Notes: generated from the sequence alone by a model not told the origin. Shown: positions 35,384 through 49,348, numbered from the stretch's first letter. The stretch: 64,000 bases of DNA from Monocercomonoides exilis (GCA_001643675.2 LSRY02000034.1:496001-560000); one strand, 5' to 3'. Made by a program: numbers and translations.

Positions 35384-36006
35384 ACAAGTGAAAAATGTGA
35401 ACTTTTGAAAAAAAAAAAGGAAAGAAAAGAAAGAAAGAACTCTTTTCAAAAATCATTAAAAGGAAAAATGTTTCAGAAATAGCATATATTAATATTTTAA
35501 CGATTTCTGTTTATTTTTCTTTATTTCCGAAAGCTTCAAAAACAAGAAAATTATAGGTCCCGATTTATTAATCGGTTTCCAATAAATAACTCACACCATC
35601 ATAAGAATTCAATCAAAAAATATATCAAAATTCTTAAATTGAGAAAAATATTTGTGAGAGTGGAATGAAACAAAATTCAGAAAACAAAAAAAATTCAATC
35701 CCAGATTTTGAATTTTTAATGTAACTTTTTCAATGTTAAATTTAACTATGTCGAATTTGATTAATTTTTTGATGTTATGCATATAATCAGAAGATCTTTC
35801 AGATCATTGTAGAATTGATTTGTTTATTTGTTCAACAAAATTTTTCATTTAATTTTTGACTTGATATCAATTATCAATATTCGAAGAATGAAATAATAAT
35901 TTACTCATAATTATTACACAAAAATCCCTTTCTCTTTTTGATTTTTTATGAATTGTTTTAATCTTTCAATTTTTGAAATATTTTTTGTGATAATTTTCAC
36001 TCAGTC
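35384..36006. other. 3' flank of the beta-helix/pseudokinase gene, no gene seen
   Basis: AT-rich, with only short open frames. Nothing is supported. Confidence 0.5.
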
Positions 36007-39000
36007 TCATCCTTCATTTATAATTTTCTTTATTGATTTCTTCACTTTCGCTAAACTGGGCCTGTCATTTGGCTCATCTGTCCACATCTTCTCTATCAGC
36101 TCAACCAGATCTTCTCCTTCGATTCCTTCTGTCAAAGGTCGCACCCCATCCCTCATCATCTCTTGCGCTTCCTCCGCATTACATTCGCTCAAGGGCACTT
36201 CCCCTGTTGTCATTTCATGGAGAATCAGTCCAAGTATGAAAACAACTGCCTTTTCAATTTCATCATCTTCATCTCCCGCTTCTGGTGCCTTCCATCGTTT
36301 CATTTCTTCCTTCTCCTTCTCATCCTCCAATTCCTCTGTCAAAACAAATATTTCGTTGTTTCCTTCCTCAACAAAGATCGAATATGGACACAATTGTTTT
36401 CCCATCATTTCCACCCTTTCGTCTCCTACTGATATCAAATGCTCAAACAGCTTCGCAACTGCCATAACCACATCCATCCCATCAACAACATCCATTACTC
36501 TTGTTCCCATCGTGAAATTACCTTGCACTGAATGAATCACCGAATGCAATGTTTTGATGTTCTTTTTCTCCTCTCGAAATGGCTTCTTTGCTGATATCAC
36601 ATTGAATGAATGTGATAGTTGAATTCCAGTAGCAGAATCATTCTCTGAAAATGGTAATGAAGATTCCAAATCTGGCAAATCATTTTCATTCAGAATTTCT
36701 TCATTGCTAACTGAAGGAGGCTCTGAAAGATCTTCATCATTATCAATGAGAAGTGGAATTTGGCTTGTCATCCCTTCAATTAATGTTGACGGCATCTCAC
36801 TCATTTCAAAGTTTTTTCCATTCTTTCCTTTTCTCCTCTCGATCTTCTCCATTATTTGCTCATTTTCAAATCTCTCATTTTCAACTGTCTTTTCTGCTTC
36901 CCTCAGTTTCTTTCGAAGAAGTGCCACAACTACAACAAATAAAGCAAAGAATATTGCAAGGATAATAGCGAGAACAATCACAATGTTCAACCAAAATGAT
37001 TTGCCTTCTTTTCCTCCCTCGACAATTCTTTCATCTCCATTAACCTTGGGCTCACTTCTGTTCTTCAGAATGAAAGAATCAGTGGATGATGGATTATTTG
37101 AATCTCCAAACTGAATGCTCACACTCACTTCCACCCCTTCTCCTGCCTCACTTATCCTCTCCTTTCCAACCCTCCCTTCAACTTCTGTCTCCGACACATA
37201 TCCATTCTCATCAAACACAAACTTTTCGATCTGCTTTTCTTCTCCGATCTGTTTCACAACTATGAACGACAAGTCGCATGGCAGCAGCTTTTCCCCATTG
37301 AATACAACCACAACTTCTGCTCCTTCTTCCCTTGTTTCAACGCTCTCCAACACAGGAATGAAGAATGGAGATGCCCTTTCAGATGCAATCCCTTCCAATG
37401 AACATCCTCTCTCCAATATCCACAACGAGGGATTTGGCAAAACGCCATCCCCTCCTTTCAAACTCACAACATTCAATTTTGAAAAACCTTCACACATTAT
37501 GTTCCTTCTCGCAGATCGGTAATTCGGAATGGACGGATTGTTGTTTTCAAACTTTCCATCCAACATCTTCACTAATCCACCTGTCACAGAAAGCCCTCCT
37601 TTCTTCGAGTTACAGATTGTTGTATCTTTCATTGTCACATTGCTTGATGCAACACCCACAACTGATCCATTCCAATGACACAATTGATCATGCTCCATCT
37701 CCACTTCATCTTCATAAAAATTGTCTTGACTGTGATTGCCATCCTCTTCTTCTTCTTCCTTTTCCTCCTTTTCATCTCCATCGAACTCACAAGAAATAAC
37801 AGACACATCTGAACTGCTCGAAATCGACAACTGGCATCCTCTTTCTGTTGTGAGTTCACACAAAGAAAATGAACAGTTAATAAAATTCACGCGTGTCTTG
37901 TGACTCTCAATTCTCACAACACTGTTGTTGTTGGTGTTCTCATTTGATGAAATATTCTCAAATGTTGCAGCAGATATTCTGAGTCTTCCGATATCTTCAT
38001 CGTTTCTTCCATTCAAATTCGCCGCTCCAATAAATGTTGAGATCAAGCATCCATTGTTCAATGAGATGCTGAAACAGTTGATTTTTTCGATGGAGACAAT
38101 TGCGCTCAGTCCAATTGCCACAACATCAGCAGTCGATGTGAGAGATTCCAAAGTTGTTTGTGACTGCACAATTTCTGATTCATCTGAAAACAAAAGCAAG
38201 GGCTTTGCAAGAGATAGCCAACTGAATGATGTTTCGCTCATCCTCAGAACTCCTCCCCAAACAGCTATCACATGTGAATGCAGCTCCAATGAAGCTTTTG
38301 CAGATGAGAATGTGCACTGAGATACTTCCAACATACCATTCGATTCAGCGAATACTGCTGAGTGTGTGGCCTCAAATGAAGTGGCAAATGATATCAAGCA
38401 GTTGCGAACTGTGCAATCATCTTCAAACAGAACCACACTCTGGGCGTCTCCTGTGTGTGGAATGGTTGCACTCAGCTGGATTATTGCCTGCTGCTTTGTT
38501 GAAGGCAGGATGGACAGGCCATGCACAGTTGTTTCTGAGAGGAAAGTGGATGAAGTGTTGATGAAAATGGTGTTGAGCAGTCCTGGCTGGATGTGGTGAA
38601 CAGCAGATGAGATGCTCTGGCATGGGTTTGTTGGCAATCCACACTGACGAGTGTCTGCCGAATCGAGAGACACAAAGATCTGTGGCGCATAGAAGAAGGC
38701 GATCAAGGGGATCAAGTCCACATCCTGCTCATCAGCATCACTTGCACAGATGGACTGGTTTGATTGGAGCGATTCTTGGGAGAAGTCGAGGGCAAAGAGT
38801 GTTTCGTTGATCTGCTGCTCGATCGACTGGCAGTTGATGAATATATCCTTCCCCACCAGTGCATCATTCATTGTGAATCGGATCTCTGATATTTTCAGCG
38901 GGAGAAAAGATGGGCTATCTGGTGCCGGTGCTGGTGATGATGGATCCACACAATCAAACATCATTCCTCCTCCTCTACCAGTGACTGTTGAACATCTGCA

Positions 39001-42000
39001 GATTGTGAATGAGCATTGCTTCACCTCCATCGATGACTCTCCACTCTTCACACACATCATCAGCGCACCTCCCCTTTCACTCGTCTCGCTCGCACACCGG
39101 CTGAATGTGCACTTCTCAACAACACTCTCCACAGCATCGAACAACCCGAAACAAAGAATGATTGCACTGTTACCAGAGCATGTGTTGTTGGTAAAAGACG
39201 ATGACTGGATTTGGAGGGAACAACAAGACTTGCCTGACACTTCGTTGTGAGCAGATGAATGCTGAGACAGATGAGATGGTGCTCTTTCGAATGATATAAG
39301 AGAGTTCGAAGTTGTCGAAACATTCGAGACTGTCATGTTGGAAAAGATGATTGACTGAGTGGGAAGTGAAACAAGGAGAAATGGACGAGTGGATGAGAAC
39401 GAGGACAATGTGCAATTGTCAATCAGCAGGCTTCCCTCTGATACACTCAACAAAGTGAATGAGACAGGCTCACTTGCACTTTGAGTTGAGAAAGAGCAGT
39501 GCTTCATTTGGAGAAGTGATGAGAAAGTTGAGGATCTGATGAATGTTCTGTGATGGGCAAATGCTGTTGGGATGTGAAAGGAGAGAACCTCAAATGAAAG
39601 ATGAATGTCCGAATGGATCATCCATTCTTCATTTCCAATCTGATCATCACCCACAGCTATCCCTGACTCATTGCCTTTCCCAATAATTGTCAGCGAGACT
39701 TGTTCTGATTCGATAGAAGATGAAAGTGAAAGGGATGAAGTGAGTGAGCAGATGTGGGATAGTGAAATGGACAATCCATCTTTAACATCATCAGAAGTGC
39801 TTTTAGGAAGTGGGGTGAATTTGAGGGAGATGAGATGGGAGATAGACCTGCATGGAGCAACATCATATCCACATCCACTGAAGTCTCCTCCTTCCTGCCC
39901 ATCGACAAATCCACTTCCACTGAAGTTGCTCCACAGATACACCACAAGCGGAATCACAAACCCAACCCCTGTGCTGCTTCTCTCCCACCCACACAGCTCG
40001 TCCAGCGATGACTTTTCCTTCTCACTCATCTCCCAACAGAAATGGGCTGAATCCACAACCTCATTCAGAGCGCTCCCATTCACAAACACATTCTTCCCTT
40101 TCCAGGCACAGCACCCCACAAACCTCAAATCCAGGAGAACAAACTGAGTTGCTTCATCCTCCAATGATAGAAACATTCCTCCTCCCAAGCCATCCTCTTC
40201 TCCTTCTTCCCTCTTTCCTGCACAGCACCCTTCAAACTTCGATGATCCATTCACAACCATTTCATCGCTGCCTCTCAGGCACACATGTGTCCCTCCTCCT
40301 TTTGCTCTGTTCCTCTTTGCCCAGCATCCATTCAATGTGCAGTTGTCAATTATCAGTTGCTTATTTTCCGATTCATGGGTATTTGGCTCGTTTTCAACAC
40401 AAGCACAAGCTCCATCCCCATTCTCTTTTGTAACTCCCTCAAAAACACATTCAACACAATTCATAACAAAACTGCTCCCTTTCCCTTCAATCAATGAACT
40501 CGATGAAAACACCATTTCTCCTTTTGTCTCAAACATTTCCATCTTCAACTCCCCTCCAACCACACTCACAAAGCAGAATCCAATCTCACTCCCCGTCTCA
40601 GAAGATGAATTCATTGATGAACAGTTCGAAAGAGTGAGAGAAGAAGTGGAAGCTGGGAGTGTGACGAAAGAGTGGGCATTTGAGAGAGAAGAAGGAAGAG
40701 AAAAACAGATGTTGTATATTGAGCATTCTGTGGAAACACTCACCAGCCATTGGTTGGAGAGCTCTGCTGGCGCATGCACATCAACAACAATTCCCCTTTC
40801 CTCACATGAGATGTTCCAAACTGGTCCATCCATCATCATCTCCTCATCCAGTTCATATCCCTCTCCAACAACAATCTGCCTTTGTGATAAGCCAAATCTG
40901 ATTTGAACAGCATGCATTATCGTCTGACATGGGAAATTGACGAATCCACAAAAATTCGAATCAAAAACCCAGTTTCCTTCAGTTCCTCCAACATGCGCTG
41001 GTGGTTGGAATGACTCCAAAAACGCATTCAACGGAAATAAGCCCATCTCACTCAGACTTCTATCAAATCCTATCAACTCTTCATATCCAAGCTCATTCAG
41101 AGAAACACAAATCTTCTCCAAATTGATTGTCTCGCCATTCATGTTGCTCCCATTCACAAAGATATCTCTCCCTCCCTCTCTTGCCTCACAATCCACAAAA
41201 CTCACTGAAGAAATCACAAAGTCCGCTGCCCCATCCCCCAGCCAGAGATACAATCCTCCTCCACACTTGCTGCATGAACATGAGTCGAGTGTGGTTGGAA
41301 ATGAAGAAGATCCCATTCTGAATACACTGGTTGATGATACCATATCAATCCTGATCCCTCCTCCATTCCCACTCCTGCACTCACAGTTCTCAATTATTGT
41401 GTTCCACAGACAAAATGACTCTCCCTCACTGATTGTCTTTGAAAACACTGCTCCATCTCCTTCTGTTTTGATCACATGCGAAAAGTTGGAATTTGCAACA
41501 AAACATTCATCATTGTTTGGAAGTGGAGAAGATGAAGACAGCAACAACAATGAAGCAGAAGAGGTTTCTTGAAAGAGACTGGTCTTAGACAATATGTTCT
41601 TGACAATGCAATCAGTCATTCGAAAGTTGGCAAAATTCACCTCAAACAAACTGTTCAAATATTCTTTTGAGCGGAGGCCTTCCTGATTCAATGGGGTGCT
41701 GATGACAAGCTCTTGGAGAAATAGTTGAGAATTTGAGGAGCTCAGTCGGAACAGTCTTGAACTTTCATGTGAGTCAAACACAATCCTCACAAAAGACAAT
41801 TTGCATATCCCATCATCAACACTCAGAAACACTTGATCTTCTCCAACCTGGACTGGATTCAATTTAGTCAGATCCTTTCCTCTTCCTTGAATAGAAATTC
41901 TCTTCCCAAATACAATATATCCATTTGATTCAATCATTTCATAAGTTCCCTCGATCAGCATGATTCTGCATCTGCTCTTTGTTAATTCATTCTCAAGTGT

Positions 42001-43831
42001 GAATTTCAATGAACTGCAACCATCCTTAACTGTCAACCCACAGAGCACATTGTTGTTTCCTCCATCTGGAATGACATATCTCACAAGAAATCCATTTGGC
42101 AGCCACTCGTTCTTTGTGCCTTGTGAAGAGCTCACACATCGACTTTCTCCACTTGTCAATGAATAACATTCCACAAAGGGATTTTCTTTTATCTTTTCAT
42201 CGGAATCTTGTAAATATATATCGGATGCCTGTGGGGCAGAATTGTTGAAAAAGAAACAATAGAAACAAAATTTAGCATTCAATTCGAGAGAATTGACATA
42301 TATATAAATACCTCCTCCATGTGAAGTGTTTGCGGAACAATTCTGAAAGATGCATTCGCTCATAATGAAGAATGATTGAATATGCCTTTCAACACAAAGG
42401 CCACCTCCATAGTGACTTTCTGCCGTTTCATTTGCACAAGTGATATTGAACAAAAGGATTGGTAATCCATTTTCGAGAGTATTCAAATTGCATTCCGTTG
42501 ATGTGGAAGTGCCTCCTTCATTTAGGTAAAATGCACCTCCATACCAAGTGGTATATCCATTTTTTGCAGTCGAATGAACAACATCATAACATTGTGATTT
42601 ATCGATAAAGATTGCTCCTCCATAAGAGCCCACATTTTCGTTATTTCTTTTTCCGATGCAATGATCGAAGGTGCAGTTTCCTATTTTAGTGCTCACAGAA
42701 TCAAAAACGCATATTCCTCCTCCCCATCTGCTGCAGGAGCAGTTCTGAATTCAAACAACAAAAAGAAAAGAGAACGATAATGAAAAAATTGAAAAAGCCA
42801 ATAACTTCCATATTTTTTGATTGATATTCAAAAACAGATCAAACCTTAAAAATGCAGCTCTTAACACTCAATGCTGATGAAGGACCATTGAACAAGATGG
42901 TTCCTCCGCAAGTGTGAAATCCAATGTCTGTTGCTGAATAATCAGCGACATGCTGATCAACAAATTCTGTGTATTCAAAGCTCCAATCTTCATTCAGTTC
43001 AATTCGTGAACTTGAATTCATTGTTCTGGAGCAATGCATCACACTTGCATTGAAAACATGCAATGGCCGATTGCCATCTCCAATTCCTCCATAAAACACA
43101 TTTTCAACACCACCAAACTCACACCCAGAAATCATGAATGCTTCGTTCACTTTTTGAAGAGATGAGATTTCTGAACAAAATGGATCCTTCTTTTGAGCGG
43201 AAGAAATGTTTGAGAAGATACATTTGGAAATGGATAAAGAAGACGAAGGTGAGGACTCAATTATCGGAGCCTTTGCAAAAACAAAATCAGAAAATGTTGA
43301 GGATGACAATGAGATTGTTTCAAAATCATTCCCAGTCCATTTCTTGCTGCCTGAATGCTCAGAAACCACTAATTGTGGTATTTGACAGATTTGACTTTTT
43401 GTGTTCAATGATATGTTGTTGAAGAGTGCTCTTCCATGGGCAATTCTGAACATGCCATTTTCTTTCTCATCGTTGCACAATATCACACATCCAAGAACTG
43501 CGATGCTTGAGAAAGTGCCATCAACAATATTGGAATTTCCTCTGATTTGAAACAGCAACTGTGAGAATGTTATCGAAGAATTCACAAATGCAAATAACGT
43601 TTTCAAATAGGTACTGTCAAAAGCCGTTCGAAAATAATTGAAGGCATATCGATCTTTGTTATGGTTAACTTGTTCAACGTATTGTTTTACGTTATCTGAT
43701 GAATATTCAAATTTTTCGCAAAATCCAACAAAGGGAGATTGAAATTGTCTATCATTGAAACAATAATCTTCAATTGAATAAGTGGTTTTCAAAGAACTCA
43801 ATGAAATTATCAAATAGATTGCAAGTCCCAT
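36007..43831 (-). CDS. Receptor-like beta-helix surface protein with C-terminal pseudokinase
   Basis: Exon 1 is 43831-42845 and exon 2 is 42744-36007, joined in phase 0 over a 99-nt GT-AG intron to give 2,574 residues. A signal peptide (MGLAIYLIISLSSLKTTYS) is followed by about 2,200 residues of right-handed beta-helix repeats with the usual cues: GGAIFID, GGGLCVERH, many CxF-xxC turns, and repeated GKDIFVN / GRDIFVN blocks. One membrane span lies at about 2245-2272 (IVIVLAIILAIFFALFVVVV), then a basic, charged juxtamembrane helix. Residues about 2390-2574 resemble the C-lobe of a protein kinase: KRWKAPEAGDEDDEIEKAVV then FILGLILHEMTTGEVPL, and later MWTDEPNDRPSLAKV. Where a kinase has HRDxxxxN and DFG, this one reads LCPYSIFVEEGNNEIFVLTEE, without the catalytic Asp residues, so it is a pseudokinase. 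It is presumably a cell-surface sensor or adhesin that signals by binding. The smaller broken gene at 7.5-8.9 kb is a relative lacking this tail. Confidence 0.85.
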
Positions 43832-44120
43832 GCAGGACCCTATTTATAATTCCTGCTCTTTTTTTGACGAAAAATGGTATTTTCTGATCTTTTCAAGAAT
43901 TTGTTACAAATTTATTTTGATTAAAAAAGAAATAATATTCACAAAATTTACCAATATGCACGAATATATTAAAATTTTTGTATTGAAATGTTTTTTGAAT
44001 TTATTGTTTCTAAAAATAGGTTTTTGAGAAAATTTTTATTCTTTTCTATAAAAGTTTTTCATATATATTTCTTTCATTTTTTATCCTAGTTAACTTTTAA
44101 TTTATTAGTGAATAAAACAT
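43832..44120. promoter_or_regulatory. Divergent interval between surface-protein and kinase genes
   Basis: This 289-bp AT-rich interval separates the start of the minus-strand beta-helix gene from the first recognisable kinase codons on the plus strand. It must contain the promoter of the former. I looked here for a kinase N-lobe (glycine loop, Lys of beta 3) and found none. Confidence 0.45.
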
Positions 44121-45615
44121 GTGGGAAGCGACCCACTGGAGAAAACTGTTGAGCTTGTGACCGAGCTTTTGGAAACCGACTTTTTTGTTTGGATTGATTT
44201 TTTTTTCCTATTGCTTCTTTGCTTGACCCGTTATTGTCCTGTTGCTTCTATGTGCTTCTTTTTTTTTGGTTGTGCTTGTATCTGTTGTGATGCTGCTGGT
44301 TGTCTGCTCAATTGCGATTCTTTTTATTTCCCCTTTTGCGGGAAGATGTATCTGCACCGGGTGGATCAGCGGCTGCACTCGGAGCAGTTTGTGCGCTCGG
44401 TGCTTTTCCAGGTGCTGAAGGCTGTTGGGTATCTGCATGCAAACTGGGTCATCCATCGCGATTTGAAGCCGAGCAACATTCTTCTGAATGGCGATGGAAA
44501 GGCAAAACTGGGTGTGGGGAGAGAGACAGAAATTTGCTCCTTTTTCTTTTCTTTTCTTAAAAGAACTCTTCTTTTATTGATGGGTAACATCTTTTGATTG
44601 CTCGTATGTGCCTTTTTTTGATGTCTGATATTCTGGACTGGGGCATTCAGCGGACTTTGGATTTGCGAGATCGTTCCAAGCACCTCCTGAGGCGCTGTCA
44701 CGTGATAAGGTGCGGGTGACACATTGGTATCAACCACCAGAGCAGGCGCTGGGGGCGGAGATGTATGCGCCATCTGTGGACATGTGGTCGATGGGGTGCA
44801 TCTGCGCCGAGGCGATGACTGGATTGCCTCTGTTCCAAAGCTCTGAGAACAGACCTGAGAAGGTGCTAGAGAACATCACGACCACCCTGGGAGACATAGA
44901 GAAGCAGTGGGCAGGGGTGCGTGCAATGGCAGAGTACAAGAAGCTGAAGGGGAAGTTGGCTGGCGGAGGCGGAGGAGGAGGTGGCGGTGGAGCACCCGGA
45001 AAAGGAGGAGCGAACGTGATCGGCTTGGGGCTGCGTAACCGTCTGGAAGAGAAGCTTGATCGGCTGTGCGAGAAGGAGCGAAGGAGAAGTCTGTATCCGG
45101 TGGAGAAACATCTGATTGGGCAGATGGTGTGGTATAATCCGGAGCTGAGGATATCGGCAGAGCAGGCGCTGCTGCACCCTTACTTCACAGTCCCTCCCGA
45201 AGAGCATCCCCACCTGTCCATTCACCGTGTGGAACAGCTGTTTGTGTCTGCCACTGCTTCGCTCGCCCGCTCGCTCGCTGCTGATCCTCAGCCTGTTCCA
45301 CTGGCGCTGCAGGTCCAGGAAGGGAAAGGTGGGCTGGATGAAGAGATTGAGCTAGGCACTGCCAGTTTTGATGGGCATTGCGCAAAGTGCGAGGCGGACA
45401 CATTGGAGCTACCAGACATTCCGCTTGTGCCAATTGCAAGTGTTGTGGCAGAGTTGCAGAGGAAGCAGATATTTGCGAAGGTGCATGTGTCGGAGGAGGA
45501 TGCAGCGACAGCAGAGGTGTTTGGGAAAAGTGGAGTGTGCATTGCACAGCTAATCAGAGAGGTTGAGGAGTTTGGGGTGAAAGAAGGCAAAGAGGAGGAA
45601 CAGGGCACTTCTTGA
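44121..45615 (+). CDS. CMGC-type protein kinase without a visible N-lobe
   Basis: The C-lobe is well preserved: [20 protein letters not shown] (HRD near 44456-44464), then across a 139-nt intron (44512-44650, phase 1) ADFGFAR, then [17 protein letters not shown] and [19 protein letters not shown] stands where APE is usual. The order and the WYxxPE, SxDxWSxGC and HPYF words are those of CMGC kinases (CDK/MAPK group), and HANW also occurs in CDK8. A hinge-like [12 protein letters not shown] lies at 44148-44190, and an intron ending GGGAAG before the ATG at 44346 would join it to the C-lobe. A Gly-rich linker (44960-45010) and a 160-residue tail follow. No Gly-loop or VAIK lysine can be found before the neighbouring gene, so the protein is either truncated or has an unrecognised first exon. 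The start is therefore uncertain. Confidence 0.7.
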
Positions 45616-46267
45616 GTAAATGAGCACAGAAGCAGTGAAAAAAAGAAAGAAATTTCGAAGTTGACCGCTTGACTGATGGAAACTATTGGAGCACGCTCAG
45701 ATTGAATCCGAGTGAAATGAACGGAAACAGCATTTGGCAAGTTTCCATATTGATTAAGACTTCTTTCAGAAGTCTTCAAGAAGTCTTCAAGAACGATAGT
45801 TAGTTTTTTCATAAACATCAAAATGCAGATGAAGCCTGGTTTTATCATATCAGATTTTTTGTATTATATTTAATTTATTTTATGTTGGAGAAAATGAAAA
45901 TAAAATAATTCTTCTCATCTTTCAGTGTTTTCCTTCTTTTCGTTCAAAAAAATCTTCAATTCCGAAAGTTAGCACAAAAACTTGAATGAAAAAGCTAAAA
46001 TGTATTTGGATAAAAATTACAGCGTTATTAGAAGACAATCCACTTTTCTGATTTTTTTTATTTTTGAATAACTGTGATGATTGAATAAAACAATAAACAT
46101 TAATCTTGTTCTGGAAACAACAACAGAAGTGAATGGCGAAATGGATTAAAAGATTTTTTTATTTCTTTTGTATTCTTTTCATTTTTATTTTTACAAAGAA
46201 TGCGATCTGAAACCATATGTTTTTCAATTGTTGAATGGAAAAACATATGAAAATGAAAAGGCAGGAA
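45616..46267. other. Intergenic stretch, no gene seen
   Basis: AT-rich flank between the kinase and the PH-like gene. A small tandem duplication of agaagtcttcaa occurs at about 45769-45791. Confidence 0.5.
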
Positions 46268-49222
46268 ATGCCGTTTGAATTTAGCAGAACCAAGGGGCGA
46301 AGAAGTAAAGGTATGAAATATAATTTATGTATTTTCAAATGCAAAGATGAACGCATTGGCTTTACAATGAATTTGCTGATTTAGATTCACCTCTTTCCTT
46401 GGCACGAGTTGTGGCAAATCTGGAAACACAGAGCGAGTGCCGTGCGCAATTGTCAAGTGCACGCTGTATGCAGCTAAATCCTGAGCTTTTAGCATCTACA
46501 TCGAGAAGCAGGGAAGCGACGAACATTTCTTCTTCATTTTGCTTTTCTCCTCCAGTTATTCGAGATTTGAATCCACAGAATGCATCTGGGTCAGCAATGT
46601 GCATGAGCGAGTATCCCTATGCATCTGGAAGAACGGATGCAGGGTCATTTGCGCCAAGATTCTCATTTGGAAGTCAAAATCTTTATTCTTCCTTTTCAGC
46701 TCAACCACAGCAGCAGCAAGTGCAGCAACCCAGCATTGCAAATGCTTCAGGGCGAAAGGGGGCGGTAAATAAGCCGGCTGTGAGCAAGGCATTTATGGAT
46801 TCCTTAAGGAGCTCAGCTGGATCTATTCAGTTTATCTTGCCAGACGGTTCAGATTCAGCACAAATTGGCACAAAAGAAAAGGATCGCATGCACACCACTG
46901 AAGAAGATCAAAACGGTGAAATGAAAGATGAAGAAGAAAATGTTGAAAGAGGATCGGAAGTGAATGCTATTGATGGAATCGAAAGAAAGAAAAAAGATGA
47001 GGAAGAGAGTGAAGATGGTGCTGAGTGCTCCACTTCGGAAGAGATAAAAGCAAAAGAGTCGATTTGTCAACGAGAAAATGAACAGGAAATTACTGAATTA
47101 ACACCAACTGTTTTGGAGCATCAACTTCAAAATGAAATGGAAGAGAGAAAAGAAGATAGAGAAAGTGAGGAAGAAGAAGAGGAAGAGGAAGAGGAGGAAA
47201 ATGAAGAGGAGGAAAACGAAGAAGAGGAGAAAGAGGAGAAAGAGGAGAAAGAGGAGAACAAAGAGAACAAAGAGAAAGAAAGTGATGAAAGAAATGATGA
47301 GGACGAAGAGGAAGATGAGGAAGATGAGGAGGAAGGGGCAGGAGAAGGAGAAGATGAATCTTCAAGAAACAAAGAAAAAGATGAAGAAAAGATGGAAAAC
47401 GAAAACGAAAAAGAAAAAGAAAAAGAAAAAGAAAAAGAAACAGAGGAAAAGGAAGCGAGAAGAGCATTTTCATCATCATTGTCCACTCTTCAGGAGCATG
47501 TCATGCAGCAACCTCAAACGCCGCCATTGGAGCTTCAATCTCCAGTTGCAACTGAACAATTGCAATCATCGCATTTTTCTTCTTCCACAGGAAGTGATAC
47601 AGTTAATGAGAGCATGGTGAGTGCATTGCAAAGGGAACAGATTGGTTCAGAAACAGAAAGAACACAAGGAAGAAGAGAAGAAGGAGGAGAAGAAGAAAGA
47701 CTCATTGAGAAAAGAAGAGGAGGAGCAGAAGAGGAGAGAGCGAGATGGGATCAGCCAGATGAAAATGGAAATGGCGTGCGTGCGGCTTCAGCAAAGCGGC
47801 ACATCATCAAAAATCTGAAGATTGTGAATAATGCGACGCTGAAGGAGAAGACGGAGCAGCTGATCTCGGCCACCATCCACGCATCGATCATTGCCACACA
47901 AACAGCGCTGGAGCAGGACGAGGCATTGCTGGCAGCACACGCAGCGAATGATTGGGACGAGAAAGAAGAAGAGCAAGGAGTGCGAGTGATGGCTGAGTCG
48001 ATGGCTGAGCAGAAAGAAAAAGTGTCTGAAGGATTTGGCTTTGATTATGTTGGATATGAAAGAGAGCTTGCCGGAAAAGCGACGACACCTTCAGCAGCGC
48101 TGATGAAAGCATCGTCAATGGCTCCATCTCTGTACTCTTCTGCATCGTCATCATATTCCACATATCCTCTCTCATCCTCCTCCTCTTCTTCCTCTTCTTC
48201 CTCCTCAACATCATCATCCTATTCTTCTTCTCCTCTTCCTTCTACGCCTCCTCCGATGAGCAGAGCAAGCTGTGTGGGAAGGGAATTGGCTCCGGCTGTG
48301 GCAATGGTGTTTCCGGATCTGCGTCTACCTCCGGAGACTGTGGCATTCTTGTCGGTTGGTGCGCCTGTGGTGAAGATTGGAACAGACTCTTTGTCTCGGA
48401 TGTTCTACTTAACTGCCGAAGGAATTGATCCGATGATGCGAAGGCAGCCTGTAATGCCATTAGGTGTGACTGTTTTTTTTTTCTATTCTTTAAATTTCAT
48501 TGATATTTTTTTTTATCGTTTGCTTTTAAATGGCTATGATGAATGTGTTCTTTGTCAATTATTTCTGTCCTTGGTTTTCTTTGATGTGTTATTGCTGCTG
48601 AATTGCTGCAGCTGGGAGAGAAGGGAAAGAGAGGAGAACTGAAGGAGCGAATGCGTTGGGGGTGCCGTTTGTGCGGGGAGGAGTGTTTTCGAGTGGGGCG
48701 TTTGCGGGGCTGGCGTGGCGGAAGAGCAGAGCAGGCGAAGTGGTGGGGACATGCCACTTCAGAGACATGGCTTCGATCAGGTGCTACGGCCGCTCAGGGA
48801 AAGAGCAGCGGGCAGAGAGCATGCCGCCTTCAAATGCAGACGCTGTGATGGAGAGCATCACAAACTCGAGCGATTTCTTGGCGAAGTGGGGACCGCTGGT
48901 GCGGAGCATGCAAGGGAGCAGTGGAAGTGGAGACGAAGCAGAGGAGCAAGAAGAAGTGGGATCAGTGGGTCGCAGGAGAGGAGGAAGGGATTCGTTTAAA
49001 AATAGTGGAAGGCTTGGTGCTATCCTTGAGCATGTACCGTTTGCGCCTGAGGCAACGATGTTCTCATTGAGGAGGACGGAGCACCGCTCGCAGATCACGT
49101 TTGCATTTGGATCTCCGTTTGAGATGGAGAGCTGGGTGATGTGCATCAGCCAGGCACATTGCGTGTGGCGAGGGATGGAGATGAAGGAGAAAATTCTGCG
49201 CGAGGAAATGGAAGCTCGCTGA
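46268..49222 (+). CDS. Acidic low-complexity protein with a C-terminal PH-like domain
   Basis: Three exons (46268-46310, 46385-48463, 48612-49222) with introns of 74 and 148 nt join in phase to give 910 residues. The first exon supplies only MPFEFSRTKGRRSK. A Ser/Gln-rich N-terminus is followed by a long Glu/Lys-rich acidic region (about 46890-47740), a helical segment (KIVNNATLKEKTEQLISATI), a Ser run, and a C-terminal domain starting VAFLSVGAPVVKIGTDSLS then RMFYLT and ending ITFAFGSPFEMESWVMCISQ. This matches the first strands and final helix of a pleckstrin-homology fold, with a low-complexity insert of about 60 residues between. PH domains bind phosphoinositides or proteins at membranes. 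The PH call rests on pattern only. The gene lies 126 bp upstream of WRAP53. Confidence 0.65.
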
Positions 49223-49348
49223 ATGGGTTAAACAGATGTTGTTTTCTTTGTTTTTACTAATTTCTCATATTTTTAGTCCATTTTCATTTTTCTTTCAATT
49301 TTTTCAGTTTTTTATGAATGCCCATAAATTTTTTATTTATTGTGTTAA

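Noticed and set aside
35948-42166. Many plus-strand open frames of 60-210 residues opposite the beta-helix gene
   Set aside because: They are shadows of the minus-strand gene, Ser/Pro/His-rich with no start context or similarity.
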